Source of the DNA: JANQIV01 sp050117315
Lineage (GTDB): Bacteria; Bacteroidota; Ignavibacteria; Ignavibacteriales; Melioribacteraceae
Direction of reading: 5' to 3'
Length of the DNA stretch: 35,491 nt
NCBI GenBank assembly: GCA_050117315.1
Contig: JASFMY010000065.1
Location: 1 to 35,491 of the forward strand
Each line of letters begins with the position of its first letter. Positions within the stretch are counted from its first letter, which is position 1. Both the position numbers and the translations under genes were made by a program. Of this stretch, positions 23,619-32,535 are shown in pieces. The notes under the pieces were generated by a model. The model was not told the origin of the DNA, did not search any database, and worked only from the letters and a program-made list of their open reading frames with translations.

Positions 23619-23943
23619 TATCTTTTTTGAATTATTCCCTTTTAGAAATTGTGAATTTGAAAATAATGAAAACCTTGTAACAGTTCTTTTCAAGAATAAA
23701 GAGCCTACAATTGTTGAAAAAATATTTTTTAGAAGATATTTAGATAAGCCTTATAGAATAGATCTCGATGAAATAGGTTCATATATCTGGAAATTATGCG
23801 ATGGCAATAACAACATAAATGCAATAGTTGATAAGTCGCGGAAACACTTCGGAGAAAAAATTGAACCTGCTGAAAACCGGGTAAAAACTTTTATCAAACA
23901 ACTGAATAGGAATAAACTTATTCAGCTTTATGAAAAAAGATAG
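23608..23943 (+). CDS. PqqD-like (RiPP recognition element) protein
   Basis: A 111-residue protein starting at GTG 23608 inside the end of the transporter gene, with GGAGG nearby (23591-23595). The core (YRIDLDEIGSYIWKLCDGNN, NINAIVDKSRKHFGEKIEPA, ENRVKTFIKQLNRNKLI) has the winged-helix pattern of PqqD domains: a hydrophobic strand set, DEIGxxIWxLCDG, then two helices and a closing helix. Such domains bind leader peptides of ribosomal peptides for modification by radical SAM and other enzymes. None of those, and no precursor peptide, is seen within this window. Its coupling to an MFS carrier is therefore the only clue. Confidence 0.82.
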   Translation: MKDDIFFELFPFRNCEFENNENLVTVLFKNKEPTIVEKIFFRRYLDKPYRIDLDEIGSYIWKLCDGNNNINAIVDKSRKHFGEKIEPAENRVKTFIKQLNRNKLIQLYEKR

Positions 23944-24009
23944 AAAGATATTTATCGGTATTTTTATTAATTTTCATTAATCTTTCTTCTTAAAAGAAGT
24001 GAAAATAAT

Positions 24010-24735
24010 ATGAGGCGTTTGGGTATTATTGCTGTTGTTGTTCTGATTTACGGGGCGAATCAGATCAAAGCACAGACATGCGGATTCGGGTGTTTGGGTT
24101 TATCAGGATTCTACGGAGGTTATTCAATTCAAAGCTATAAGGCTGAAGAATTAAATAACTATATAACTGAAAAGATATTGCTTTCCAGTAGTATTGCTTT
24201 TGAGCAGTCAAAAGGTATAAGGGTTGGTGTAAATTTATTTAGAGCTAAATTCCAAAATTATTTTATTACCGCCAAAGGTTACTTCCAATTCCTAAAAGAG
24301 AACAAAACTACCAATAATTTAGCTTCCGAAGGACAAACAAAACATGAATTCGAATTAAAACAAGATTATTGGGGAATTGCATTTGATTTCGGAATTCCTG
24401 TAACGGATTTTTTTGATTTTAAGTTGGTTGAAGCAGGGGTTAATTTTTATAATATGGATTTAACCCATGCCGTCTTTTTATCAAACGAAAAAATTAACGA
24501 GACTAAATATGAAACTCCCGAAATGGAAATCGGATACTATTTAGGATCAGGTTTAATTATCCATCTTATTAAAGATTACGTAAGTTTGGAAGGAACAGCA
24601 TTTTACAGCTTCGTGGAATTTCAATCGTTAGAATCAAAGAGAAATGAGAAAATAGAATTGTACTCAAATTCCAACCTACTTGAAAGTAGCGGGATTTCCG
24701 GTACATTACAACTGAACTTAGGGTTTCCATTATAA
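24010..24735 (+). CDS. Predicted outer-membrane beta-barrel protein, unknown function
   Basis: A 241-residue protein with a signal peptide (MRRLGIIAVVVLIYGANQIKAQT). The mature chain starts TCGFGCLGLSGFYGGYSIQS and then alternates polar and hydrophobic residues (FKLVEAGVNFYNMDL, GYYLGSGLIIHLIKDYVSLE, YSFVEFQSLE) in beta-strand fashion, ending in GTLQLNLGFPL; the final aromatic/hydrophobic residue pair fits an OMP-like C-terminus loosely. I recognise no family. It sits 9 bp before the aminopeptidase gene, so the two may be co-transcribed. Confidence 0.7.
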   Translation: MRRLGIIAVVVLIYGANQIKAQTCGFGCLGLSGFYGGYSIQSYKAEELNNYITEKILLSSSIAFEQSKGIRVGVNLFRAKFQNYFITAKGYFQFLKENKTTNNLASEGQTKHEFELKQDYWGIAFDFGIPVTDFFDFKLVEAGVNFYNMDLTHAVFLSNEKINETKYETPEMEIGYYLGSGLIIHLIKDYVSLEGTAFYSFVEFQSLESKRNEKIELYSNSNLLESSGISGTLQLNLGFPL

Positions 24736-24744
24736 GGAGGAAAT

Positions 24745-25707
24745 ATGGCACAAAGTAAAACAGATAAAGCTTCTATTATTGCAATCAAAGATTGTATGGC
24801 TGCAAAAAAGAAAGAGAAAATATTAGTTGTTACGGATGAAAATAAGAGAACAATTGGTTATTCCATATATAACATGGCACAAAAACTAGGGCACGAAACT
24901 TTTTTTGTTGAAATGAAATCAAGAGAAATGAACGGAGAAGAACCGCCGCTTTATGTTGCTGAATTAATGAAAAAGTTTGACGTTGTTTTTTGCCCGACTA
25001 CAATGTCGCTTACTCATACAAATGCTAGAAGGGAAGCATCGGCAGAAGGGGTAAGAATTGCTAGTCTCCCCGGTATTACTGAAGATGTCTACGTGAGAGG
25101 TTTGAGTGCGGATTATAAAAAAATAGCTGCACTAACAAATAAATTAAAAAAGCTGTTTGAAAAAACCAGCATTGTTAAAGTTACTGCAAAAAACGGCACG
25201 GATATTACAATGGATATTACCGGCAGAATGATTATTCCAAGCAAAGGATTGTTCCACAAGAAAGGGGAAGGGGGTAACCTGCCTACCGGTGAAACATTTG
25301 CTGCCCCAATAGAAGGAACTACAAACGGTGTATTTGTAGTTGACGGATCAATGGCCGGTATTGGTGTAATAGACGGCAAGCCAATTACATTTGAAGTAGA
25401 GAAAGGATTTGTAACCAAAATAAGCGGAGATGCCAAAGCCAGGAAGCTTAAAAAGATTTTAGATAAGTACGGCAAACAAGCTTACAATATAGCAGAGATT
25501 GGCATCGGTACAAATGATAAAGCAAAATTAAGCGGAATGCTTTTGGAGGATGAAAAAGTCCTTGGTACCGCCCATATAGCCGTTGGTAACAACATTACAA
25601 TGGGTGGAAAGGTTAATGTTCCGGTTCACCTTGACGGTGTAATTAAAAAACCTACGATAGATTTTGACGGAAATGTAATTATGAAAAACGGTAAACTGCT
25701 TATATAA
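24745..25707 (+). CDS. M29-family aminopeptidase (thermophilic aminopeptidase type)
   Basis: A 320-residue cytoplasmic metallopeptidase of the AmpS/aminopeptidase T group, which removes N-terminal residues using one or two divalent metals. Metal-binding and catalytic signatures: IAEIGIGTN (Glu), LEDEKVLGTAHIAVGNN (Glu, His), GGKVNVPVHLDGV (His, Asp). The N-terminal half (RTIGYSIYNMAQKLGHETF, PLYVAELMKKFDVVFCPTT) is the usual alpha/beta domain. It is shorter than the best-known members (about 400 residues). An AAGGAGGAAAT site sets the start. A terminator follows. Confidence 0.85.
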   Translation: MAQSKTDKASIIAIKDCMAAKKKEKILVVTDENKRTIGYSIYNMAQKLGHETFFVEMKSREMNGEEPPLYVAELMKKFDVVFCPTTMSLTHTNARREASAEGVRIASLPGITEDVYVRGLSADYKKIAALTNKLKKLFEKTSIVKVTAKNGTDITMDITGRMIIPSKGLFHKKGEGGNLPTGETFAAPIEGTTNGVFVVDGSMAGIGVIDGKPITFEVEKGFVTKISGDAKARKLKKILDKYGKQAYNIAEIGIGTNDKAKLSGMLLEDEKVLGTAHIAVGNNITMGGKVNVPVHLDGVIKKPTIDFDGNVIMKNGKLLI

Positions 25708-25727
25708 AGTCTTTTGATATTAATCAC

Positions 25728-25757
25728 AAATGCCGGATTAAAGTCCGGCATTTTTAT
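25728..25757 (+). terminator. Intrinsic terminator after the aminopeptidase gene
   Basis: AAATGCCGGA and TCCGGCATTT form a 10-bp stem around the loop TTAAAG, followed by TTATTTT. Confidence 0.88.
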
Positions 25758-25852
25758 TTTAAACGAAAAATATGAGCATAATTTTTGAGTTTTGCAAGAA
25801 TTTTTCGTAAATTTGCAGACTCAAAAATTGATATTGTAAAAATTAAGGTTCT

Positions 25853-28030
25853 ATGAAATTTTTAAAAGGATTAAACGAGGTACAAAGGAAAGCGGTAGAA
25901 TATACGAAAGGACCTCAGATGATAGTAGCCGGCGCAGGATCCGGTAAAACAAAAGTTCTCACAAATAAAGTAGCATTTCTAATAGAAGACGGTCTTGAGC
26001 CGAGTAAAATTTTAGCTTTGACTTTCACCAACAAAGCTGCCAACGAAATGAAGGAAAGAATTCAAAAGCTCGTTGGCGTAGGAAAGTCTAAAGAAATATG
26101 GATGGGTACCTTCCATTCCATTTTCGCAAGAATTTTAAGAATGGAAGCAGAAAAAATTGATTACAAGACAAATTTTTCTATTTACGATAGGGAAGATTCG
26201 GTTTCCCTTGTTAATAATATTATTCAATCCTTGAACATCAATTTGGATAATTATAACGCTAATTCTATCCAGCACAAAATCAGTAATCTAAAAAATCAAA
26301 TGATTTATCCGGAAGAATATTTAAAGGATATTGCATCAAATCTTCAGGAAAGAAAACTTGGTGAAACTTATACTGAGTACAACAAAAGGCTGTTCGAAAA
26401 TAATTCAATGGATTTTGATGATTTACTTTTGAAGCCGATCGAGTTATTTAACAAAAATCCGAGAGTACAGCAGAAGTATAACAGGCTATTCAAATATATC
26501 TTGGTAGATGAATTTCAGGATACAAATAAAGCACAGTACGAAATTCTAAAAATGCTTGTAGGCGCAAGAACTAAAATATCTGTTGTAGGAGACGATGCAC
26601 AGAGTATTTATGGTTGGAGAGGCGCTGATCTGAGAAACATGCTCGAATTTGAAAAAGATTTTCCTAAAACACAAGTCTTTAGGTTGGAACAGAATTACCG
26701 TTCAACCAAAACTATACTGCAAGCTGCAGATTCAATCATTAAGCATAACCCAGACCAGATTGAAAAAACACTCTGGACAGAAAACGACAACGGCGAACAG
26801 CTCATTTTAATAAAATGTGCAGATGAAAAAGACGAAGCCCTTCAGATAGCCAAAAGAATAAAAAAAGAAATTACTTCAAAGAAACTTTCCTTAAATGAGA
26901 TCGCAATTTTCTATAGAATAAATTCTCAATCGAGAGCTTTGGAAGATGCTTTACGAAGGGAAAAGATTCCTTATAAAATTATCGGCGGTATTGAGTTTTA
27001 TAAGAGAAAAGAAATTAAAGATTTGGTTGCGTATTTAAGGGTACTTTCTAATCAAAACGATGAAGAAAGTTTGCTCAGAATTATGAATTTCCCGCAAAGG
27101 GGAATAGGTAATACATCGATTAGCAAAATGATAGCTTTCGCGCGTAAATTAAACATTAGTTTATTTACAACAATGACTAGAGTATTCGAGGTAATAGAAG
27201 TTAAAGAAAGAATTCAAAAGAACGTAAAACAGTTCAAGCTTTTGCTTGATAAATATATTGATCTAAAGAACAAACTTTCTTTATCCGAATTAACTTCTGC
27301 CTTAGTTGATGAGCTCGGAATTTTAAGAATGTACAAAGAAGAAAGTACTCCCGAATCAATGGCAAAATATGATAACGTACAGGAACTCCTTTCTGCAATC
27401 AGTCAATATGAAAAAGAAAATAAAGAATTGACAATTGACGATTACCTGGCTGAAGTATCTTTAATAACAGGCATTGACCAGTACAATGATGAAAACAATT
27501 CCGTGACTTTAATGACAATTCACAGCTCAAAGGGATTAGAGTTCCCCGTAGTTTTTATAACAGGCTGCGAAGAAGATATCTTCCCGCTCAATCCGAAATT
27601 TGATTCCGACTCAAGATTGGATGAAGAAAGGAGATTATTTTACGTAGCTTTAACAAGAGCGGAAAAGAAAGTATTTATTTCCTATGCGAGGTCAAGGTAC
27701 CGTTTTGGAGAAGTAGCTTATCAAAGCAGATCAAGATTTCTTGAAGAGCTTGACCCGAAAACTTATGAAGAACAAAACGGAAGAGTAGGCAGGAAATCAG
27801 GCAGACGCAAAAAAGCTTACTATGATGAGTTCTACCAGGAAAGTTATGATGACTTTGACCAGGAAACAAGATCGTTGCGCGTTGGCAGCAGGGTAACTCA
27901 TGAGATATTCGGTATGGGAAAAATTCTTCAGCTTAGCGGGCAAGGCGACATGCAGAAAGCATCTATTTCTTTCGAAGGGCATGGAACTAAGAACTTGCTT
28001 GTTAAATTTGCAAATCTAAAACTTGTCTAA
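25853..28030 (+). CDS. UvrD/PcrA-family superfamily 1 DNA helicase
   Basis: A 725-residue 3'-5' helicase of DNA repair and replication-fork processing. Ordered motifs: Q-motif LNEVQRKAVEY; motif I AGAGSGKTKVL (Walker A, about residues 26-36); Ia LTFTNKAANEMKER; II DEFQDTNKAQ; III GDDAQSIYGWRGAD; IV QNYRST; V TIHSSKGLEFPVVF; VI EERRLFYVALTRAEK. The C-terminus ends with a short conserved tail (VGSRVTHEIFGMGKILQLSG ... GTKNLLVKFANLKL) typical of PcrA/UvrD, which binds RNA polymerase in some species. It stands alone, read toward the phosphofructokinase gene, with a shared terminator. Confidence 0.96.
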   Translation: MKFLKGLNEVQRKAVEYTKGPQMIVAGAGSGKTKVLTNKVAFLIEDGLEPSKILALTFTNKAANEMKERIQKLVGVGKSKEIWMGTFHSIFARILRMEAEKIDYKTNFSIYDREDSVSLVNNIIQSLNINLDNYNANSIQHKISNLKNQMIYPEEYLKDIASNLQERKLGETYTEYNKRLFENNSMDFDDLLLKPIELFNKNPRVQQKYNRLFKYILVDEFQDTNKAQYEILKMLVGARTKISVVGDDAQSIYGWRGADLRNMLEFEKDFPKTQVFRLEQNYRSTKTILQAADSIIKHNPDQIEKTLWTENDNGEQLILIKCADEKDEALQIAKRIKKEITSKKLSLNEIAIFYRINSQSRALEDALRREKIPYKIIGGIEFYKRKEIKDLVAYLRVLSNQNDEESLLRIMNFPQRGIGNTSISKMIAFARKLNISLFTTMTRVFEVIEVKERIQKNVKQFKLLLDKYIDLKNKLSLSELTSALVDELGILRMYKEESTPESMAKYDNVQELLSAISQYEKENKELTIDDYLAEVSLITGIDQYNDENNSVTLMTIHSSKGLEFPVVFITGCEEDIFPLNPKFDSDSRLDEERRLFYVALTRAEKKVFISYARSRYRFGEVAYQSRSRFLEELDPKTYEEQNGRVGRKSGRRKKAYYDEFYQESYDDFDQETRSLRVGSRVTHEIFGMGKILQLSGQGDMQKASISFEGHGTKNLLVKFANLKLV

Positions 28031-28060
28031 ACTTTTTCAAAAAGATTTATTAGAAGAAAG

Positions 28061-28098
28061 AAAAACCCAACTTTCTAGATAAGTTGGGTTTTTTATTT
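28061..28098. terminator. Bidirectional terminator between helicase and phosphofructokinase genes
   Basis: AAAAACCCAACTT and AAGTTGGGTTTTTT form a perfect stem around TCTAGAT, with A and T runs on the two sides, so it serves both converging transcripts. Confidence 0.9.
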
Positions 28099-28103
28099 TT
28101 GGT

Positions 28104-29300
28104 TTAATCACTTGCCATAATAAATAACGGTTTCGATTCAAAGCTCTTATAGAAAGGTCTTAGTCTCTCGGTATTGTAATACTTTTCAACATCAATTACC
28201 TTTTTAAAACTGGTTACTACTTCAATATGTTCATTGTCGTATCTTCCGTTTCTTAAAGTTACTAATTTACCTGAAGTTCCTTCCAGAATTAAATCGAGAG
28301 CAAGGTTTCCGTAAGCCATTGGAACAATTGAATCAATAGCATCCGGGTCACCGCATCTTACTAAGTAACCTAGCCTTTGGTTAATGCAATTAATTCTTTT
28401 ACCGTTATTAAACTTTGGAGAAAACTCTTTTAATTTAGCTGCAACAATATCCCCTACGCCGCCGAGCTTTTTATGACCGAACATATCTTGTTCCTGGTCT
28501 TCAAAAACCATTTCATCTACATCTGCGGACATGGCTCCTTCGGAAACCAATACAACGGAATAATTACTTGGATTGGTTTTCCTATCCGATACTAATAATT
28601 CAGTTAATGCATTGAAGTCGAACTTGTATTCCGGGATAATGCACCTGTTAGCTGCTCCAGCCATTGTAGGAAGAAGAGCAGAGAAGCCGGCATATCTTCC
28701 GAAAACTTCTATCACTAAAAATCTTTCATGTGATCCTGCAGTAGTTCTTAATCTGTGAGTTAATTCGATTGTTCTTGTAACGCAAGTACTGAACCCTATA
28801 CAATAATCGGTTCCAGGTACGTCATTATCCATTGTTTTAGGAATTGCAATGACCTTAAAACCTTCTTTGTGTAATCTTACGCCGTAACTAAGAGTGTCGT
28901 CGCCGCCTATCGGTATCATGTAATCAATACCGAGCCAGTCCAGGTTTTTTAAAACCTCAGGAGTTAAATCATTAATTTCATCATTGTAGGTTTCTTTTAA
29001 ATGTTCCGGAACATTAACCTTCGGGACATGGCTTGCTCTTGTTCGCGATGAGTGCAGGAACGTACCTCCGGTTCTGCCTGCTCTATTAACTATCTCTTCA
29101 GTTAGTATAATAAAGTTGTTGGAGTTATCATATTCCTTATCGCGTACCAGTTCAATCATGCCGGCCCAGCCCCGTCTAATACCGATAACTTCATAACCTT
29201 CCCGGATTGCTCTTATTGTTAGTGCCCTTATCGCAGGATTAAGTCCCGGCACGTCGCCTCCGCCGGTTAGTATTGCAATTCTTCCTTTAACTTTTTTCAT
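28104..29300 (-). CDS. 6-phosphofructokinase, probably pyrophosphate-dependent
   Basis: A 398-residue enzyme of glycolysis that phosphorylates fructose 6-phosphate at C1. The N-terminus GRIAILTGGGDVPGLNP is the phosphate-donor loop. Two positions separate donor types. GGDDT (132-136) has Asp where ATP enzymes have Gly (E. coli G104), and PKTMDND (154-160) has Lys where ATP enzymes have Gly (E. coli G124). Both substitutions mark PPi-dependent enzymes and block ATP. TDYCIGF and FVIEVFGRYAG-like motifs (VIEVFGRYAGFSA) complete the substrate site. If correct, the reaction is reversible and can run for gluconeogenesis. TGGGTGAAAT before ATG 29300 sets the start. Confidence 0.93.
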   Translation of the reverse strand: MKKVKGRIAILTGGGDVPGLNPAIRALTIRAIREGYEVIGIRRGWAGMIELVRDKEYDNSNNFIILTEEIVNRAGRTGGTFLHSSRTRASHVPKVNVPEHLKETYNDEINDLTPEVLKNLDWLGIDYMIPIGGDDTLSYGVRLHKEGFKVIAIPKTMDNDVPGTDYCIGFSTCVTRTIELTHRLRTTAGSHERFLVIEVFGRYAGFSALLPTMAGAANRCIIPEYKFDFNALTELLVSDRKTNPSNYSVVLVSEGAMSADVDEMVFEDQEQDMFGHKKLGGVGDIVAAKLKEFSPKFNNGKRINCINQRLGYLVRCGDPDAIDSIVPMAYGNLALDLILEGTSGKLVTLRNGRYDNEHIEVVTSFKKVIDVEKYYNTERLRPFYKSFESKPLFIMASD

Positions 29301-29428
29301 ATTTCACCCATTTTTTTTATTTAGTACTGGTTTATATAATAAACTTATAGACCTTACGGTAGGGAGACCACCGAAGAATTGTTACGAATATTTTAGAGGA
29401 ATTTAAATCAACATATAAATTGTAAGAT

Positions 29429-29551
29429 TTATACTCTAGATTTTTTACCTTTTTTGATTGTAAAAACTTTGAAATAACAATATCCAGCTAAAGTAAATAT
29501 AAATCCCCATGCAATAGCAAGAAATATTATACCTTCGGTTTTAAGAGCCAT
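29429..29551 (-). CDS. Small single-helix companion of an NSS transporter (MetS-like)
   Basis: A 40-residue gene on the minus strand, start ATG at 29551 overlapping the transporter's last codons by 11 bp, stop at 29429. The sequence is MALKTEGIIFLAIAWGFIFT, then LAGYCYFKVFTIKKGKKSRV: one membrane helix followed by a basic tail. Sodium-dependent transporters of the NSS family in bacteria are often followed by just such a small protein (MetS with the MetP methionine/alanine importer), needed for stable transport in Corynebacterium. The overlap, size and topology match that arrangement; sequence identity to MetS cannot be judged by eye. Confidence 0.75.
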   Translation of the reverse strand: MALKTEGIIFLAIAWGFIFTLAGYCYFKVFTIKKGKKSRV

Positions 29552-31100
29552 AATTTTTTCCGTTTTTTCTCCATGCAATTTTTACTAAATATATTAGTCC
29601 CCCCGCAATCATTACCATTAATATTCTTGCGCCCCAGATATATGGAACGTTTTCAGCAGGTGTGTTTTCCAAAAGCAATTGAGGTATTGCCGAATTAAAT
29701 AACCACCAGCTCATTAGTACGAGCAAAATAACAGGGGTAACATATTTCATCATGTAATAGAACATTCTGGGAATTTTGATATCTCCGCCTTCATTCATCG
29801 ATGCCCAAGCTTTGTCGGCACCGAACACCCAGAAAAATAAAATTGTTTCAATAAGCGCAAACACAACCAATCCGAAAGTACCCGCCCAAAAATCCAACTC
29901 ATCAAGGAAACCATATTTCAAAAAGAATACAACAAATTGAACTGATATAAAAACAACCAAAGCTAAAAGTCCTACAGCTTTTTTTCTTTCCATTCCAAAT
30001 TCGTCTTCAAGAAAAGCAATTACCGGCTGCCCCATTGCTACGGAAGATGTGATACCTGCAAAAAATAAAAGGAAGAACCATAAGAACCCGAAAATTTGCC
30101 CGTAAGGTATCTGCTGGAAAACTAGTGGAAGCGATGCAAAACCCAAATCAAAAGCTCCTCCCAGGGCCATCTGGGTTGTCATAGTTACTCCGAAGAATGC
30201 AACAGCAATAGGTATTGCAATTGAACCGCCGAGTACAACTTCTGCAAATTCATTTGTTGCCGCTGTAGTTAAACCTGAAAGGGCAATGTCGTCATCTTTT
30301 TTTAGGTAACTTGCATAAGCTTGAATAGTACCCATTCCAACAGATAAGGTAAAAAATATTTGGCCTGCTGCAGCTAACCATATATGCGGATTTGATAATT
30401 GTGTAAAGTCGGGATTCCATATAAAACCCAATCCGTGAGAAATTGAATTCTCCGGTATACTTGGATCAGGAGTACCAAGGGTTAAAACTCTAACCGCGAT
30501 TACGATTGCAAACAAAAATAAAAGAGGCATTGCAATTTTAGCCAGTTTCTCTATGCCTTGTGATATACCTCTATACAATACCCAAAAAGTTAATGCAAAT
30601 GTAATAACCATAAATATGTAAGCAACCAGGTAACCATCAAAGAATTGGCTAGCCACTCTACCTTGGTAGCTGTATAGAAAACTTTTCATGGATTCAAAGT
30701 CTGTCATACCAAAATACATCTCCGAAATAGAGAAAATACTGAATCCAAGAGTCCATGATGCTATATACGTGTAATAAATTAGAATAATCATTGAAATAAA
30801 TAAACCGAGGGCACCGAAATACTTAGCTAATTTGCTTTTCCAGATTACATCAAACATACCCGGTGCACTTCCGTGCATAAATTTACCGCCATGTCTGCCG
30901 ATACCCCATTCTATCCACATAAGGGGAATGCCTAGTACCAAAAAGAATATAAAATAAGGAATCATAAAAGTGCCCCCGCCGTTTTGAGCAGCTTGTACGG
31001 GAAATCTTAGGAAATTACCTAAACCTACTGCATTTCCAGCTACTGCAAGTATTAGGCCGATTCTGCTTCCCCACTGCTCGCGGGTACCTTTTGAGGACAT
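29541..31100 (-). CDS. Neurotransmitter:sodium symporter (NSS) family transporter
   Basis: A 519-residue protein with twelve or so membrane helices that imports an amino acid or related solute with Na+. The N-terminal helix holds the family signature NAVGLGNFLRFPVQAAQNGGG (sodium and substrate site near TM1), and FLVLGIPLMWIEWGIGRHGG follows. Later parts include FFTLSVGMGTIQAYASYLK (TM6) and LLFFAGITSSVAMGQPVIAFLED (TM8 with the Na2-like Ser pair). AAAGGAAAC before ATG 31100 sets the start. Bacterial members transport Leu, Met, Ala, Tyr or Trp; the substrate here is not predictable. The small gene at 29429 is coupled to it. Confidence 0.93.
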   Translation of the reverse strand: MSSKGTREQWGSRIGLILAVAGNAVGLGNFLRFPVQAAQNGGGTFMIPYFIFFLVLGIPLMWIEWGIGRHGGKFMHGSAPGMFDVIWKSKLAKYFGALGLFISMIILIYYTYIASWTLGFSIFSISEMYFGMTDFESMKSFLYSYQGRVASQFFDGYLVAYIFMVITFALTFWVLYRGISQGIEKLAKIAMPLLFLFAIVIAVRVLTLGTPDPSIPENSISHGLGFIWNPDFTQLSNPHIWLAAAGQIFFTLSVGMGTIQAYASYLKKDDDIALSGLTTAATNEFAEVVLGGSIAIPIAVAFFGVTMTTQMALGGAFDLGFASLPLVFQQIPYGQIFGFLWFFLLFFAGITSSVAMGQPVIAFLEDEFGMERKKAVGLLALVVFISVQFVVFFLKYGFLDELDFWAGTFGLVVFALIETILFFWVFGADKAWASMNEGGDIKIPRMFYYMMKYVTPVILLVLMSWWLFNSAIPQLLLENTPAENVPYIWGARILMVMIAGGLIYLVKIAWRKNGKNYGS

Positions 31101-31444
31101 ATGTTTCCTTTATTTTTAAGGTTGGACTCGGAACATCAATAAACTGCAATATTGTATTAAATTTGCTAAAATTCAACAAAAATTTATACTAAGATAATTT
31201 GATGTAAATCACAGAAATTTAAATAAATGAATATAACGGTAAAATTTTCAAAAAAAGCTTGACAGAAGACATTTAATCCACTATGTTTGTATAACCCAGC
31301 CTAAGTTCATTTCTTTTGTTGTACAAAAGACAGCCAAATGTGGTGTTTTTTTATTGTGAGTTAGTGTTTTATCTCTCAAATTAAAAATTATTCGTAGCCC
31401 AGTCGGATTATAGAGGTTATGTATAATTATAAAGGGTGCCTTAC
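31101..31444. promoter_or_regulatory. Divergent intergenic region with a possible promoter
   Basis: It separates the NSS gene (minus) from the secreted-protein pseudogene (plus). On the plus strand TTGAC (31259) and TATGTTTG (31282-31289) are 20 bp apart, which fits the Bacteroidetes -33/-7 pattern (TTTG / TAnnTTTG) loosely. A palindrome CTTTTGT-TGT-ACAAAAG lies at 31313-31329. The stretch holds no gene. Confidence 0.35.
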
Positions 31445-32183
31445 ATGAAATTTCTATTTCTAACGCTAATTTTAGCGTTCAGCGCAAGTCTATATGCGCA
31501 AAATTTAATATCTCCCTCGGACTTAGCAATAGGTGTTGAAGTTATATTTGATTGGGATGATTATACTTTCGAAAGCGATGTAAGGGGGGAGGACGACTAT
31601 TATGTTGTGAAAATCGGTATGTCATCGGGAGCATCAAACATTTATTCAACAACTTCAACTGTGAGTACAGAGTCAATTGATTTAGACGCTGCCGGTGTAT
31701 CTTACAGACAATTGCTGTACTGGGAAGTTGAAGCATACGACGACGGTGTTCTAGCATATACTTATTCGGGGTTCACATTTATAACAGAAGGCTTTGGTCT
31801 GGTATCACCGGTTAACGGTTTGATAGGTGTCTCAATCCAGCCCGAGTTTGTCTGGAGCAATGAAGGCGGAGATATTCCGGATGCCACAACATTCACAATT
31901 GAGATTGACGATGATTCCGATTTCTCAAACCGATTTTGTTGATAGAGGTGAAAACATCTTTTACAACTTTAATTTAGATGGCGGGTTTTATTACTACTGG
32001 AGAGTTATAGTTAAGAATACAGACGGTGAAGTTTTAAGGTTCTCGTCTGTTTTTGAATTGCAGACCCAGGGTGCTGCAAATATAACACCTATCCCGTCAT
32101 GGCCAATTGGCGGTGCTACAGTATATACAAGTACCCCGACAGTTCTTTGGTACCTGGATGCATTTTCTCTTCTTTATCAATGA
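31445..32183 (+). pseudogene. Frameshifted secreted protein with fibronectin-like modules, decayed C-terminus
   Basis: ATG 31445 follows AAAGGGTGCCTTAC. A signal peptide (MKFLFLTLILAFSASLYAQ) leads into beta modules: LISPSDLAIGVEVIFDWDDY and then FGLVSPVNGLIGVSIQPEFV. The frame ends at a TGA at 31940-31942. The next frame carries on the same module (FVDRGENIFYNFNLDGG, YYYWRVIVKNTDGEVLRFSS, ITPIPSWPIGGATVYT) to a stop at 32183. Deleting one A in CTCAAACC (31926-31929) gives SDFSTDFVDRGEN and joins them. After 32183 only scraps such as MSWRVICN remain, so the protein is cut and decayed. The repeated module resembles the tail of the beta-helix protein that follows, so it is a relative. Confidence 0.75.
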
Positions 32184-32535
32184 ACTGGGATAGGGAAAGG
32201 GGAAAAATACTGTAATTGTTGGGTTAAATGAAAAAAAACGGTTTGGATAAAAAGTGGTATGTAATAGAGGTTTTTTAGGGTAACCAGTTTGTACTAAAGA
32301 GATTCAAATGTCTTGGAGAGTGATCTGTAATACAATTACCTAAATTAGGTTGGAATAAATTTACAATTGACTTTTCCCGGAAGTATGGGTGCTGATTATA
32401 TCTCATAAAGAATAAGTACTTGGCAAAACTTTAGACGTGTGAATAAATTATAAATACTGCTGAATGAATAATTCAGCTCTTCCTCAAAAGAGCTATATCT
32501 CTTTTGAAAAATCATTAAATAAAAAGGGTGCTTTA
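32184..32535. other. Decayed remains of the pseudogene, then leader of the beta-helix gene
   Basis: About 350 bp with stops in all frames. A short MSWRVICN-type trace near 32307 looks like the residue of another fibronectin-like strand. The last 30 bases contain AAAAAGGGTGCTTTA, which closely resembles the AAAGGGTGCCTTAC leader of the gene at 31445, including spacing to ATG. Confidence 0.5.

Noticed and set aside
23608..23943. A RiPP or PQQ biosynthesis cluster around the PqqD-like gene
   Set aside because: No radical SAM enzyme, precursor peptide or PQQ gene is visible on either strand nearby.
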